From NCBI GenBank assembly GCA_000755425.1, contig BBMT01000010.1, positions 124,001 through 188,000 of the forward strand: DNA of 64,000 nucleotides. Direction: 5' to 3'. Under the pieces are notes generated by a model, which was not told where the DNA came from, ran no database searches, and saw only the letters and a list, made by a program, of their open reading frames with translations. Each line of letters begins with the position of its first letter. Position 1 is the first letter of the stretch. This document shows positions 8,319 through 16,858 of this stretch, piece by piece. The translations under genes and the position numbers were made by a program. The DNA comes from Vibrio maritimus. Lineage in GTDB: Bacteria; Pseudomonadota; Gammaproteobacteria; Enterobacterales; Vibrionaceae.

Positions 8319-11300
8319 ATGTTTGCATTAATTGATGCGGCGTTGTCGCGCTCTAGAACCATGCTCAGCTTGCTGGCTCTGGTGCTCATTGCCGGTGTCG
8401 TGACTTACAACACGATTCCAAAAGAATCGAGTCCAGATATCACCATTCCAATTATCTATGTGTCTGTCGGTCACCAAGGTATTTCACCGGATGATAGTGA
8501 GCGACTGCTCGTTAGACCGTTAGAAAAAGAGCTACGCTCGATTGAAGGCGTAAAAGAGATGACGGCGGTGGCATCTGAAGGTCATGCTTCAGTGACGCTT
8601 GAGTTTAATGTCGGTGTTGATTTGACCAAGGCGATGGCAGATGTACGTGATGCCGTTGACCTTGCTAAGCCTAAGTTACCAGAAGACAGTGATGAACCGA
8701 CAGTTAACGAAGTGACCTTCGCGTCTCAGCAACCAGTGCTCTCGGTTGTACTATACGGCACCGTTCCAGAACGCACTATAGTGCAGCTGGCTCGCCAGTT
8801 GCGTGACAAGCTTGAAAGCTACCGCCAAGTATTAGAGGTAGACATTGCTGGTGACCGTGAAGACATTGTTGAGATTGTGGTCGACCCGCTCTTGATGGAA
8901 AGCTATGGTCTCGACCAAGGCGATATTTACAACCTGATTGCCCTGAACAATCGTGTAGTAGCCGCTGGCTTTGTTGATACCGGCTACGGCCGTTTTTCGG
9001 TCAAAGTACCATCAGTGTTCAACAGCCTAAAAGATGTGTTGGAGCTGCCTGTTAAGGTGGATGGCAAACAAGTCATCACCTTTGGAGACGTTGCGACGGT
9101 TCGCCGTGCTTTTAGAGACCCTGACAGTTTCGCTCGTCTTGATGGCCGCTCTGCAGTGGTATTGGATGTCAAAAAGCGCGCTGGCGAGAACATCATCGAG
9201 ACAGTTTCATTGGTCAAAGAAGTGTTGCGACAAGCTCAGCTTCGTGATGAATGGCCAAACAATCTTCAAGTTAAGTTCACTAAAGATGAGTCGAAAGATG
9301 TGAAGATCATGCTCAATGATCTACAAAACAATATCTTATCGGCAATCATTTTGGTGGTCATTGTTATCATAGCCATTCTCGGTGTTCGCACTGCGCTATT
9401 AGTTGGTATTTCGATTCCTGGTTCGTTCTTGACCGGCCTGCTTGTACTCTCGGTGTTTGGCCTCACAGTCAACATTGTTGTTCTGTTCTCACTGATCATG
9501 GCGGTGGGCATGCTGGTGGACGGAGCCATTGTAGTGACCGAATTTGCTGATCGCCGCATGCAAGAAGGGATGGAGCGTAAAGAAGCGTATCGAGATGCAG
9601 CCAAACGCATGGCGTGGCCAATCACGGCATCCACAGCAACCACTCTGGCTGCGTTTGCACCGCTGCTATTCTGGCCGGATATCACTGGTGAGTTCATGAA
9701 GTACTTACCGATGACACTTATTGCAACGCTGACGGCGTCGTTAGTGATGGCACTGTTGTTTGTGCCAGTACTCGGCGGCCTGATTGGTAAGCCGCAATAT
9801 GTTTCACCGAGTCAGCAAAAGAAAATGGTGGCGCTGCATGAGGGTGAGTTTGACAAAGCGACCGGTATTACCAAGCTTTATTATCACACGCTAGATATTG
9901 CTCTTGGCCATCCTTTGAAAGTGCTGCTACTGGCGATTGCTATGGCGATCGGTGTTGGAGTGGCTTACGACAAAGCCGGTCTTGGTGCTGAGTTCTTCCC
10001 AGAAGTGGATCCTCCTTACTTTAACGTCAAAGTGCGTTCTCACGGTGACTTGTCTATCAATGAGAAAGACGAGGTGATGCGCGTCGTTGAGAAGGTGATG
10101 TTGGGTCATGACGAATTTGAAAGTGTTTACACCAAAACAGGCGGTAAAGATGAAATTGGTGTGATTCAAATTACGCCATTGGATTGGCAGTACCGTCGTA
10201 AGGTGCCCGCTATTATCGAAGAGCTTAAGCAAACAACGGATCAGTTTGCAGGTGTCGAGATCGAGTACAAGTTCCCTGATGCCGGTCCCCCGGTTGAACA
10301 TGATTTGGTGGTCGAACTTTCTGCTCGTATCCCTGATGGTTTGGACGCAGCTGCAAAAGAAGTACGCCGCTGGGCGGATGGCAATGCCAAACTGACGAAC
10401 GTTAGTGATACCTCAAACAAACCAGGGATAGACTGGCAAATCGATATCAACCGAGGTGATGCTGCCCGTTTTGGTGCGGACGCGACACTGGTGGGTAACA
10501 CGGTTCAGTTTGTGACCAACGGTCTGAAAATTGGTGACTATCTCCCCGACGATTCTACCGAAGAAGTCGATATTTTGGTGCGATTCCCAGAAGAGCATCG
10601 TGATATTGGCCGTTTTGATGAGCTTCGCGTCAAGACGCCGGCAGGTCTAGTGCCTATTACCAACTTTGCTGAAATCACACCAGAGCAGAAGCAAGACACG
10701 ATTAACCGCTTAGATGGCGTGCGCGTTATCAATGTTAAAGCCGATATGGCGGACGGTTACAATCTTGCGGTTGAGCTCCCCGGCTTTATGGAGCAGCTTA
10801 ACCAGATTGAACTGCCAAGTGGTGTTGAATTTGTTATCAAAGGCCAAAATGAAGAGCAGAAGAATTCATCGGAGTTCTTACAAAGTGCCTTTATGGTCGC
10901 TCTTGCCGTCATGGCATTGATATTGATTACCCAGTTCAATAGCTTCTATCAAGCGCTACTGATCTTGAGTGCGGTGATCTTCTCCACCGTTGGGGTGTTT
11001 GCGGGTCTATTGGTGTTCCAGCGCCCGTTTGGCATCATCATGTCGGGCATTGGTGTTATCGCCCTAGCGGGGATTGTGGTTAACAACAACATCGTATTGA
11101 TTGATACTTACAACCAGCTAATTAAGCGCGGCTTGGAGAAGCGGGAAGCGATCTTAAGAACGGGTGTACAGCGTTTACGTCCGGTAATGCTTACCACTGT
11201 GACCACAATTTTGGGCTTGATGCCGATGGTGCTGGAAATGAACGTCGACCTCATCAATCAGAAAATTGAGTTTGGTGCACCAAGTACTCAGTGGTGGTCG

Positions 11301-11480
11301 CAGCTTGCAACTGCGGTTGCAGGTGGCTTGGCGTTTGCAACAGTACTGACCTTAGTATTAACGCCGTGTTTGCTGATGTTGGGTAAAACCGAACAGCAAA
11401 AACAGCAGCCGTCGATATTACGACGCACGTTACGGCGGTTGAGGTCGAAACCTGTAAAAAAGCCCGTTGAAGCGGCCTAG
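8319..11480 (+). CDS. RND multidrug efflux pump, inner-membrane subunit
   Basis: Pump of the HAE-1-like RND family, 1053 aa, intact. Two large periplasmic loops follow TM1 and TM7; clusters of TM helices lie near 335–410, 440–480 and 870–1030. In TM4 the motif reads LVDGAIVVTEF with D401 then G402, where AcrB has two aspartates (D407/D408). In TM10 GIVVNNNIVLID places N922 where AcrB has K940. These are by-eye alignments, but they suggest an altered ion relay. No TolC-type outer-membrane gene is adjacent, so the pump probably uses a channel encoded elsewhere. A related V. cholerae pump, VexEF, has been reported to be sodium-dependent; orthology is inferred only from location and type. Confidence 0.9.
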   Translation: MFALIDAALSRSRTMLSLLALVLIAGVVTYNTIPKESSPDITIPIIYVSVGHQGISPDDSERLLVRPLEKELRSIEGVKEMTAVASEGHASVTLEFNVGVDLTKAMADVRDAVDLAKPKLPEDSDEPTVNEVTFASQQPVLSVVLYGTVPERTIVQLARQLRDKLESYRQVLEVDIAGDREDIVEIVVDPLLMESYGLDQGDIYNLIALNNRVVAAGFVDTGYGRFSVKVPSVFNSLKDVLELPVKVDGKQVITFGDVATVRRAFRDPDSFARLDGRSAVVLDVKKRAGENIIETVSLVKEVLRQAQLRDEWPNNLQVKFTKDESKDVKIMLNDLQNNILSAIILVVIVIIAILGVRTALLVGISIPGSFLTGLLVLSVFGLTVNIVVLFSLIMAVGMLVDGAIVVTEFADRRMQEGMERKEAYRDAAKRMAWPITASTATTLAAFAPLLFWPDITGEFMKYLPMTLIATLTASLVMALLFVPVLGGLIGKPQYVSPSQQKKMVALHEGEFDKATGITKLYYHTLDIALGHPLKVLLLAIAMAIGVGVAYDKAGLGAEFFPEVDPPYFNVKVRSHGDLSINEKDEVMRVVEKVMLGHDEFESVYTKTGGKDEIGVIQITPLDWQYRRKVPAIIEELKQTTDQFAGVEIEYKFPDAGPPVEHDLVVELSARIPDGLDAAAKEVRRWADGNAKLTNVSDTSNKPGIDWQIDINRGDAARFGADATLVGNTVQFVTNGLKIGDYLPDDSTEEVDILVRFPEEHRDIGRFDELRVKTPAGLVPITNFAEITPEQKQDTINRLDGVRVINVKADMADGYNLAVELPGFMEQLNQIELPSGVEFVIKGQNEEQKNSSEFLQSAFMVALAVMALILITQFNSFYQALLILSAVIFSTVGVFAGLLVFQRPFGIIMSGIGVIALAGIVVNNNIVLIDTYNQLIKRGLEKREAILRTGVQRLRPVMLTTVTTILGLMPMVLEMNVDLINQKIEFGAPSTQWWSQLATAVAGGLAFATVLTLVLTPCLLMLGKTEQQKQQPSILRRTLRRLRSKPVKKPVEAA

Positions 11481-11486
11481 TGAATC

Positions 11487-11522
11487 AAAGCCCCATTATT
11501 TAACAAAATATGGGGCTTTTTT
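11487..11522 (+). terminator. Intrinsic terminator of the RND operon
   Basis: Arms AAAGCCCCAT and ATGGGGCTTT (11487–11496, 11510–11519) with a 13-base loop and a T-run to 11522. Confidence 0.92.
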
Positions 11523-11769
11523 ATTAATTGCCCCTAGTGATTTTGAGGGACTAATCAGAATTGCTGATAAGTTTCCGCCAGTTTTCGATAAATAAAGCAG
11601 AATTTAACTCTGAATTTCAATGGATGTTAGGTTATTGGTTTGGTTTTGTTTCTCTGGGTAAGACAAATGTTGGTAAACCTATCATTTCAAAGGTAAGTGT
11701 GTTTTTTGCAGCCTTTGTCGGGTTAGATCTTGTGCAAAGAAAGCGTTACAGTTGTTGCGTAAACATATT

Positions 11770-11798
11770 GCTTGTTATGACAAGCTATGTGACATAGC
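11770..11798. promoter_or_regulatory. Two abutting palindromes upstream of ilvI (candidate operator)
   Basis: GCTTGT-tatg-ACAAGC occupies 11770–11785. Overlapping its right end, GCTATGT-g-ACATAGC is a perfect 15-bp palindrome at 11784–11798. Such paired dyads near a start suggest a regulator binding site. The second dyad contains TGTGA, the CRP half-site, but lacks the matching TCACA half. Confidence 0.45.
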
Positions 11799-11855
11799 CG
11801 AAAAGTGAGTAGTTTCGATTTAGGCTACGAATAAGACCTAACTATGTAATGCCAG

Positions 11856-11879
11856 CTCAGCAACCACCTGTTTGCTGAG
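11856..11879 (+). repeat. Perfect 8-bp hairpin in the ilvI leader
   Basis: CTCAGCAA (11856–11863), 8-base loop, TTGCTGAG (11872–11879). It ends about ten bases before the AAGGAG ribosome site and is not followed by a T-run, so it would not terminate. It could stabilise or present the leader mRNA. Confidence 0.6.
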
Positions 11880-11899
11880 GTAACTGGTAAGGAGACAAT

Positions 11900-13632
11900 A
11901 TGGCAGATTCAAACCCAGAAATGCTATCTGGTGCAGAGATGATCGTTCAATCTTTGATTGACGAAGGTGTACAACAAATCTTTGGCTACCCAGGTGGTTC
12001 CGTTCTAGATATCTATGATGCGCTGCATGAAAAGCGCGAGAATATCCAACACGTCCTCGTTCGTCATGAACAAGCCGCGACACACATGCTGATGGTTACG
12101 CACGTGCTACCGGTAAACCGGGTGTGGTACTGGTGTGTTCTGGCCCTGGTGCGACTAACACCATTACTGGTATCGCTACCGCTTACATGGACTCGATCCC
12201 TATGGTGGTGCTCTCTGGTAACGTGCCAAACAACCTCATCGGTAACGATGCGTTCCAAGAGTGTGATATGGTTGGTGTGTCTCGCCCTGTGGTTAAGCAC
12301 AGCTTCCTATTGCAACGTGCAGAAGATATCCCTGAAACGCTGAAAAAAGCCTTCTATATCGCGTCTACTGGCCGTCCAGGTCCGGTTGTTGTTGATATTC
12401 CTAAGGATGTCATGAATCCGCAGATTAAGTTCCCTTACGAGTACCCTGAAACCGTTAAGATGCGTTCGTATAACCCGACGACTTCGGGTCATAAAGGGCA
12501 AATCAAAAAAGCGCTTAAAGCGATTTTAGAAGCGAAGAAACCCGTTCTGTATGTGGGGGGGGTGCCATCATGTCTGAGGCAGACCAACACATCATTAAGC
12601 TAGCCGAAACGTTGAACCTGCCAGTTGTCAGCACGTTGATGGGCCTGGGTGCGTTTCCTGGCACACATAAAAACGCATTAGGTATGCTAGGTATGCATGG
12701 TACTTACGAAGCGAACCTTGCGATGCATAATGCTGATCTTATTTTTGGTGTTGGTGTTCGTTTTGACGACCGTACCACCAACAACCTCGACAAATACTGC
12801 CCAAATGCCAAAGTCGTACATATTGATATCGACCCTTCTTCTATCTCGAAAAACGTACGTGCTGATTTGCCGATTGTTGGCTCTGCGGATGTGATTCTAG
12901 AGACCATGTTGAAATTGCTGGTAGAGCAGGGCGGCACCAATGATGAAGCTGCGCTTACTGCTTGGTGGGATGATATTGCCTCTTGGAAAGAGCGTAACTG
13001 TCTTGGCTACGAAACCTCGGAAGAGCGTATTAAGCCACAGCAGGTTATTGAAGTGTTGCACAAGCTGACGGGCGGTGACGCCTTCGTGGCATCCGATGTG
13101 GGTCAGCACCAAATGTTTGCTGCACTTTACTATCCGTTTAATAAGCCACGCCGTTGGATCAACTCAGGTGGTCTTGGCACCATGGGCTTTGGTTTCCCAG
13201 CTGCGATTGGGGTGAAATTTGCTTACCCAGATGAAGAAGTGGTGTGTGTCACTGGTGATGGCAGTATTCAGATGAACATTCAAGAACTGTCGACAGCCAT
13301 GCAATACGATGTGCCGGTTAAAATCATCAACCTCAACAACCGTTTCTTAGGATGGTAAAACAGTGGCAGGATATTATTTATCAAGGCCGTCACTCAAATT
13401 CCTACATGGACTCGGTGCCTGACTTTGCCGCTATTGCTGAAGCTTATGGTCACGTGGTATTCGCATTTCTAACCCAAGCGAGCTTGAATCTGGCTTGAAG
13501 AAAGCACTAGAGATGAAAGATCGCCTCGTGTTCGTTGATATCAATGTAGATGAAACCGAGCACGTTTACCCGATGCAAATCAAAGGGGAAGGCATGGACA
13601 AGATGTGGCTAAGCAAGACGGAGAGAACTTAA
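11900..13632 (+). CDS. ilvI: Acetolactate synthase large subunit (four frameshifts)
   Basis: Thiamine-diphosphate enzyme that condenses pyruvate with pyruvate or 2-ketobutyrate in branched-chain amino acid synthesis. Repaired length is 578 aa, matching IlvI. Seen: the N-terminal TPP-binding GYPGGSVLDIYDAL with its catalytic region, the central FAD/NAD-like domain, and the C-terminal TPP motif GDGSIQMNIQEL. Each of four breaks shifts the frame by one base and fits one missing base: about 12088 (HM-ADGYARA), in a run of eight G at 12555–12562 (YVGGGAIM), about 13351 (LG-MVKQW) and about 13454 (HV-GIRISN). Start ATG at 11900 has a strong AAGGAG. ilvH begins one base after the stop, so the two subunits are translationally coupled. 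Confidence 0.92.
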
Positions 13633-13633
13633 T

Positions 13634-14128
13634 ATGAGACATATCATTTCGCTACTAATGGAAAACCAACCGGGTGCTCTTTCTCGCGTGGTTGGCCTGT
13701 TCTCTCAGCGTGGCTACAACATCGAATCACTCAACGTATCGCCAACCGATGATGAGACGCTATCACGTCTTAATATCACTACTGAATCGGATGAAATGGA
13801 GCTTGAGCAGATCCAAAAGCAGCTACACAAGCTGATTGATGTTCTTAAGGTTCAAGAAGTGACGGAGTTTGAGCATATTGAACGTGAACTGATGATGGTG
13901 AAAGTCAAAGCGAGCGGTTTTGCGCGTGCAGAAGTGAAGCGCACAGCGGATATCTTCCGTGGTCAGATTGTTGATGTCACATCCTCACAATACACGGTTC
14001 AACTTGCTGGTACGGCTGAAAAACTTGACGCGTTTGTGTCTGCACTATCAGAAGTGACGGACGTGGTTGAAGTAGCTCGAAGCGGTATTGTGGGCATTGC
14101 TCGTGGAGAGCGAGCGCTTAAGCCATAA
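13634..14128 (+). CDS. ilvH: Acetolactate synthase small (regulatory) subunit
   Basis: Regulatory partner of IlvI, 164 aa, intact. An ACT domain occupies about residues 2–75 (MRHIISLLMENQPGALSRVV opening) and binds valine for feedback inhibition; the C-terminal ACT-like domain follows (KRTADIFRGQIVDV). The length matches IlvH rather than the much shorter IlvM/IlvN-type subunits, which is why the large subunit is called IlvI. It begins one base after the ilvI stop and is followed by an intrinsic terminator. Confidence 0.95.
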   Translation: MRHIISLLMENQPGALSRVVGLFSQRGYNIESLNVSPTDDETLSRLNITTESDEMELEQIQKQLHKLIDVLKVQEVTEFEHIERELMMVKVKASGFARAEVKRTADIFRGQIVDVTSSQYTVQLAGTAEKLDAFVSALSEVTDVVEVARSGIVGIARGERALKP

Positions 14129-14152
14129 ACAAAACTAAGCTACTAATTAATA

Positions 14153-14180
14153 GAAAAGGCCAGTCATGAGACTGGCTTTT
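14153..14180. terminator. Intrinsic terminator, ilvIH / 264-aa gene (convergent)
   Basis: GCCAGTC (14159–14165), ATGA loop, GACTGGC (14170–14176), with A-run before and four Ts after, so usable from both sides. Confidence 0.85.
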
Positions 14181-14186
14181 GCGTTG

Positions 14187-14981
14187 TTAGGTAAGCTTAT
14201 GATTAAAGTAATCAAGACACAGTTTCTGAGCCTGATGGTTAATCACAACGCTTTCTTCATTCCCTCTAAGCTCAAGATACAGCGCGATACAGGCTTCAAA
14301 GGCGCCAACAAGCGATGTTTTCTCAGTGGTAGCAATGGTGTTTTTGAGCTGCTGATTCAGTGCCGGTAACCGTTTTTCTATCGTTCTAACGCCTGATGGC
14401 GTTAATCCATTTTGCTTCAGCGCCAATGGCGAAAGCACGTTATGCCTAATAAACGAGATAAAATCGAGCGCTTCGAAATACTCGCCGCGTGCAATCTTTG
14501 TGGCAGCGTAGTGTGTCCAAATCCAAAATCTATCTTCAATCCATTGTGGATCTGGCTGCGGGTAGTATGGCTGCTTTGTTGAAAAACAGTCCGTGAGCAA
14601 CGACCCTTGCTGCCAAAGTACTTGAGTGTCATCCACGCGCATTGCTGCATCAGGCAGAGAGACAAACTTAAAGTCGACGTGCACGGCATCTGGTTCAAAC
14701 AGTGCTATCACCAAGCGTGGTTCACCAACATGTTCGCCAGTAAAGGCTGCGACACTGCCGCCGATTCGCTCAATGAGTTGAAAACGCTCATTCATAACAC
14801 TCTCAACACTTTCCGGATGGATAGCGATGACAAGATCTAGGTCGCTGTACTCATCCATTGTATCGGTAGCAAATGAGCCACTAGCGCCTATTCCACAAAT
14901 GCGTGCATCTTGGCTAAGCGAGTCAATAATGCGGAGTAAAAGGGCTTGGTGAGTTGTTGGAAGTGAGGTTGGAAGATTCAT
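14187..14981 (-). CDS. Nucleotidyltransferase-domain protein, function unknown
   Basis: 264 aa. Near residues 36–52 it carries the polymerase-beta-like nucleotidyltransferase signature, GSFATDTMDEYSDLDLVI, with the metal-binding D-x-D pair. This fold is shared with aminoglycoside adenylyltransferases and related enzymes. A third acidic residue is likely in the strand VHVDFKFV at about 96–103. The C-terminal half is helical, as in the family's substrate domain. Close relatives are often annotated misleadingly as oxalate:formate antiporters, but no membrane segments are present here. The start ATG has AGGTA nearby. It is monocistronic, between ilvIH and dolP. Substrate unknown; antibiotic resistance should not be assumed. 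Confidence 0.75.
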   Translation of the reverse strand: MNLPTSLPTTHQALLLRIIDSLSQDARICGIGASGSFATDTMDEYSDLDLVIAIHPESVESVMNERFQLIERIGGSVAAFTGEHVGEPRLVIALFEPDAVHVDFKFVSLPDAAMRVDDTQVLWQQGSLLTDCFSTKQPYYPQPDPQWIEDRFWIWTHYAATKIARGEYFEALDFISFIRHNVLSPLALKQNGLTPSGVRTIEKRLPALNQQLKNTIATTEKTSLVGAFEACIALYLELRGNEESVVINHQAQKLCLDYFNHKLT

Positions 14982-15120
14982 ATTTTACCTATCTATAAAA
15001 GTGAAACTGCCTGTAGGAGCAGCTAGTGCGGTAAAATCAACGCAGCATTATAAAGTATGTCGAGCATGGTTAATTGTCAACTAACGTGCTAACAACGCTT
15101 GCCCTGGATAAGCCTAGAAA

Positions 15121-15150
15121 CAAAAACAGCCAGCAATCATGCTGGCTGTT
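15121..15150 (-). terminator. Intrinsic terminator of the lpoA–dolP operon
   Basis: An 11-bp perfect stem (15125–15135 with 15140–15150) around a 4-base loop; on the minus strand it is followed by TTTTTG. It lies 24 bases after the dolP stop. Confidence 0.9.
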
Positions 15151-15173
15151 CTACTTTTTCGTGGTTGGAGGGT

Positions 15174-15871
15174 TTAGCCTTCGATTTCTACAAAAGGAGC
15201 GGGCTCTTCGATGATTGGCTTCACCTCCTCCTCTTCTTCTTGAGGCTGGTCAGCAACTGGTGCTGGCTGTTCTGGCTCGGCTTCTGTGTTGAGCTTTTCT
15301 TGTTGCTCACTGAACTGGAATGCACGGATAACCTGCTTCACGCCGGATACATTTCTGGCGATTTCTGTCGCCACATCGGCGTGCTCTTTAGACACATAAC
15401 CAAGCAGAAACACTTCACTGTCTTCAGTGATAACTTTGATTTTGACGCCGCTCAGTCTGTCATCGGTTAACAACGCCGACTTTACCTTAGTCGTTAGCCA
15501 GCTGTCATTGCTGATTTGCGTGAAGCTCAGAGGTTGTTTCACGCGAACTTGGTTGTAGACAATTTTTACGCCATTAAGACCCTGAACTTGTTTTTCCAGC
15601 TGACTACGAAGCGCTTCCGTATTCGCTTGTCCCATCAGTACGACGGTACACGCTGTGAGCTGGCAACAACGCGAACATTGCCGACGTAAGGGGCTTTGTT
15701 GCCCATACCAGCCACTTCTGACTCCAAGGCACTGTCATTCCAAATTTCTTTGGCACTGCGTGTGTCGGTGACGATATTCACCGTGGTTGCGGCACCAGCC
15801 ACGAATAAACCAGCACAACCAGAGAGGAGCATGCTAGCAATTAGCAGTGCTATTGCTTTATATATTTTCAT
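15174..15871 (-). CDS. dolP: BON-domain outer-membrane lipoprotein DolP (YraP) (frameshifted)
   Basis: DolP is an outer-membrane lipoprotein that collects at the divisome and supports envelope integrity. The first 20 residues form a lipoprotein signal with lipobox LLSGC. Two BON domains follow, one before and across the break (…SALESEVAG… RVVASSQR) and one ending near VIRAFQF. The frame breaks near 15646 and the next frame begins at MGQANTEAL, fitting one missing base (QRV-TVVLMGQ). Repaired length is 232 aa, about 40 more than E. coli DolP. The extra length is an acidic, proline-rich C-terminal tail (…EPEQPAPVADQPQEEEEE…). Last gene of the minus-strand lpoA operon, four bases after diaA. Confidence 0.87.
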
Positions 15872-15875
15872 AGTG

Positions 15876-16466
15876 TTACTCCTCGTGAGATGGGAATAGC
15901 ACTTGGTCGATGAGATCGCACAAGCAGTGGAGAGTCACCATGTGAACTTCATGGATGCGTGCAGTGCGTTGTGATGGGATACGTATTTCCACATCATTTT
16001 CACCCAATAGACCTGCCATTTCGCCACCATCTTTGCCAGTAAAGGCAATAATGGTCATATCTCGAGTCACAGCGGCTTCCATCGCTTTAATGACGTTTTT
16101 GCTGTTACCGCTGGTTGAAATCGCTAACAAGATATCGTTTGTTTGGCCGAAGGCGCGCACTTGTTTGGCAAAGATATCTTCAAAGTTGTAGTCGTTCGCC
16201 ACGGCTGTCATGGTGGTGCTGTCAGCGGTCAGTGTCATTGCAGGCAGACTTGGACGTTCGGTTTCAAAACGGTTCAGTAGGCAGGAAACAAATTGCTGAG
16301 CGTTAGAGGCTGATCCGCCGTTGCCGCAACAAAGAATTTTGTTGCCATTGAGCAGTGTTGCGACCATTGCTTGTGCAGCGTGAGTGATGGCGTCTGGTAG
16401 CGCTTCAGCTGCGGCGATTTGAATTTGGATGCTTTCAGTAAAACTTTCTTTGATGCTATCGCGCAT
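15876..16466 (-). CDS. diaA: DnaA initiator-associating protein DiaA
   Basis: SIS-domain phosphosugar-binding-fold protein, 196 aa. In E. coli it forms a tetramer that binds DnaA and helps its assembly at oriC. Visible: CCGNGGSASNAQQFVSCL (SIS phosphosugar loop), ISTSGNSKNVIKAM and FTGKDGGEMAGL. GmhA (sedoheptulose-7-phosphate isomerase) is the close alternative, but the position between yraN and dolP is the usual diaA context. Two bases separate it from yraN. Confidence 0.93.
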   Translation of the reverse strand: MRDSIKESFTESIQIQIAAAEALPDAITHAAQAMVATLLNGNKILCCGNGGSASNAQQFVSCLLNRFETERPSLPAMTLTADSTTMTAVANDYNFEDIFAKQVRAFGQTNDILLAISTSGNSKNVIKAMEAAVTRDMTIIAFTGKDGGEMAGLLGENDVEIRIPSQRTARIHEVHMVTLHCLCDLIDQVLFPSHEE

Positions 16467-16468
16467 GG

Positions 16469-16858
16469 TTATCCTTGAGTGATGGCGTTTTTTATCCAGT
16501 TGATGTCGTTGCCTTGTTCGTGAATGGCAACAACATCAAATCGAAATTCGGTCTCGTATGGCGATAGGCCATTTTTGAGAAGCCACAGTGTGGCGGCTTT
16601 TTCGAGCTTTTTAGCTTTGGCTCGCGTCACCATTTCTTGGGCGCTACCATAACATTGATTGCGTCGGTATTTGACCTCCACAAACACAATGCTCGATTTA
16701 TCTTGCATGATCAGGTCAACTTCACCGCATTTTACCGTGAAGTTTTCTGATAGAGGAACCAACCCCTGACGACCGAGATAGTCTTTGGCGAGCTCCTCAT
16801 AACGTTTGCCAACGGCGCGTTTATTCGCTGATTGGCGCTTCCACGGCAGTAGTGTCAT
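16469..16858 (-). CDS. yraN: UPF0102 family endonuclease-fold protein YraN
   Basis: 129 aa from the ATG at 16858 (MTLLPWKRQSANKRAVG). The frame is open 38 codons upstream, but that extension lies inside lpoA and is not family-like. The restriction-endonuclease-like core is visible: GKRYEELAKDYL, then GEVDLIMQD and VFVEVKYR, the E…D…ExK pattern of Holliday-junction-resolvase-type nucleases. Cellular role is not established. It overlaps the end of lpoA by 38 bases, as is common for this gene pair. Confidence 0.87.
   Translation of the reverse strand: MTLLPWKRQSANKRAVGKRYEELAKDYLGRQGLVPLSENFTVKCGEVDLIMQDKSSIVFVEVKYRRNQCYGSAQEMVTRAKAKKLEKAATLWLLKNGLSPYETEFRFDVVAIHEQGNDINWIKNAITQG

Larger units (their letters stand above)
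11523..11899. other. Upstream region of ilvIH
   Basis: 377 bases without a convincing gene. A TTG-started 78-codon frame at 11561–11797 has no ribosome site or family signal and was not accepted. The region holds two adjacent palindromes (11770–11798) and a perfect hairpin (11856–11879), both listed separately. In E. coli ilvIH is controlled by Lrp binding far upstream, so a long AT-rich regulatory region is expected. A weak promoter-like pair TTGTTG (17 bp) TTATGA runs through the first palindrome. Confidence 0.5.

Noticed and set aside
11561..11797. 78-codon TTG-started frame upstream of ilvI
   Set aside because: No ribosome site, no family-like features, and it crosses the palindrome cluster; no run of branched-chain codons as in an attenuator leader.
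12124..13358. ilvI fragments as separate short genes
   Set aside because: The pieces join into one IlvI-length protein, with conserved sequence continuing directly across each break.
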